A DNA stretch of 64,000 nucleotides from Erythrobacter sp. (GTDB lineage Bacteria; Pseudomonadota; Alphaproteobacteria; Sphingomonadales; Sphingomonadaceae): assembly GCA_019739335.1 (NCBI GenBank), contig CP073261.1:2842001-2906000 (forward strand), in the 5' to 3' direction. This document shows positions 63,901-64,000 of this stretch, piece after piece. Under the pieces are notes generated by a model, which saw only the letters and a program-made list of their open reading frames with translations, did not search any database and had not been told where the DNA came from. Made by a program: the position numbers and the translations under genes. Each line of letters opens with the position of its first letter. Position 1 is the stretch's first letter.

Positions 63901-64000
63901 CTAGTGCGCGCCCTTGGATGCCGCAACACTGCTGAGCAGCGTGCCGACTTCCAGCACCAGCAGTCCGGCGTCGAAATTGGCGGTGGGCGCCTGCCCGGCC
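63901..64000 (-). CDS. holB: DNA polymerase III delta' subunit, C-terminal end
   Basis: Only the last 32 residues are inside the window: AGQAPTANFDAGLLVLEVGT followed by LLSSVAASKGAH and a stop. This end, its position directly before metG and the order holB-metG-tatD fit delta' of the clamp loader. The rest of the gene lies beyond the window edge, so the call rests on a short stretch and context. Confidence 0.7.
   Translation of the reverse strand, partial: AGQAPTANFDAGLLVLEVGTLLSSVAASKGAH

Overview
The window is about 64 kb of GC-rich chromosome from an alphaproteobacterium, most likely Sphingomonadales and probably the Erythrobacteraceae. The reasons are the order dusB-ntrB-ntrC-ntrY-ntrX-hfq-hflX, a double-core Hfq, a RibB protein with a degenerate second half, and a GGAAC-N16-CGTT general-stress promoter. 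It is almost entirely a housekeeping backbone. There is no prophage, insertion sequence, CRISPR array or rRNA operon, and one tRNA gene (Lys, CTT).

Layout. 1-4.8 kb: end of an ABC-2 permease, a DUF481 outer-membrane protein, tgt, a secreted S9 peptidase and an AroQ chorismate mutase. 5-9.4 kb (minus strand): rpsD, a small secreted protein, then the run rpiB-glyA-small membrane protein-nrdR-trmJ. 9.4-12 kb: a sterol-desaturase-like membrane oxygenase, an RluE-type pseudouridine synthase and an unrecognised 220-residue protein. 12-16.6 kb (minus): yqeY-dnaG-rpoD. 16.7-22.2 kb (plus): carA, a small lipoprotein, carB, greA. 22.2-22.6 kb: a compact element made of a four-helix-bundle gene between inverted arrays of a heptamer. 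22.6-24.9 kb (minus): a DUF4170 protein and a four-gene envelope operon behind an EcfG-type promoter. 25-35 kb: eno, a Vgb-like secreted propeller, the flavin genes ribBX-ribH-aldo/keto reductase with a divergent flavin reductase, an M48 peptidase, a FMN-dependent oxidase with an SDR, then about 0.6 kb of apparently decayed DNA next to tRNA-Lys. 35.5-41.2 kb (minus): mreB-mreC-mreD-mrdA-rodA. 41.4-46.4 kb: mutL with a coupled lipoprotein, DUF1206, a NYN protein and a beta-carbonic anhydrase. 46.5-60.5 kb: lipA, ratA, cinA, ispDF, dusB, the two Ntr two-component systems, double hfq, hflX, an Stf0 sulfotransferase and mazG. 60.6-64 kb (minus): holB (3' end)-metG-tatD-MBL hydrolase and a 57-residue membrane protein.

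Working together. The cell-shape operon, the macromolecular-synthesis genes dnaG-rpoD, pyrimidine/arginine entry (carAB) and nitrogen signalling (ntrBC/ntrYX) with post-transcriptional control (Hfq) are standard. Points outside routine annotation are the heptamer-flanked four-helix-bundle element; the fusion of an N-terminal helix-turn-helix to RibBX, with a CACATT-N2-AATGTG site just upstream of its own gene and a second copy about 2.8 kb away; the GTG-start lipoprotein wedged between carA and carB; the EcfG-type promoter of the envelope operon; the double Hfq followed by an hflX frame that lacks a normal start codon at its expected N-terminus; and three families of dispersed inverted repeats. 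Start positions were chosen from ribosome-binding sites, overlaps and family N-termini and are stated where uncertain.
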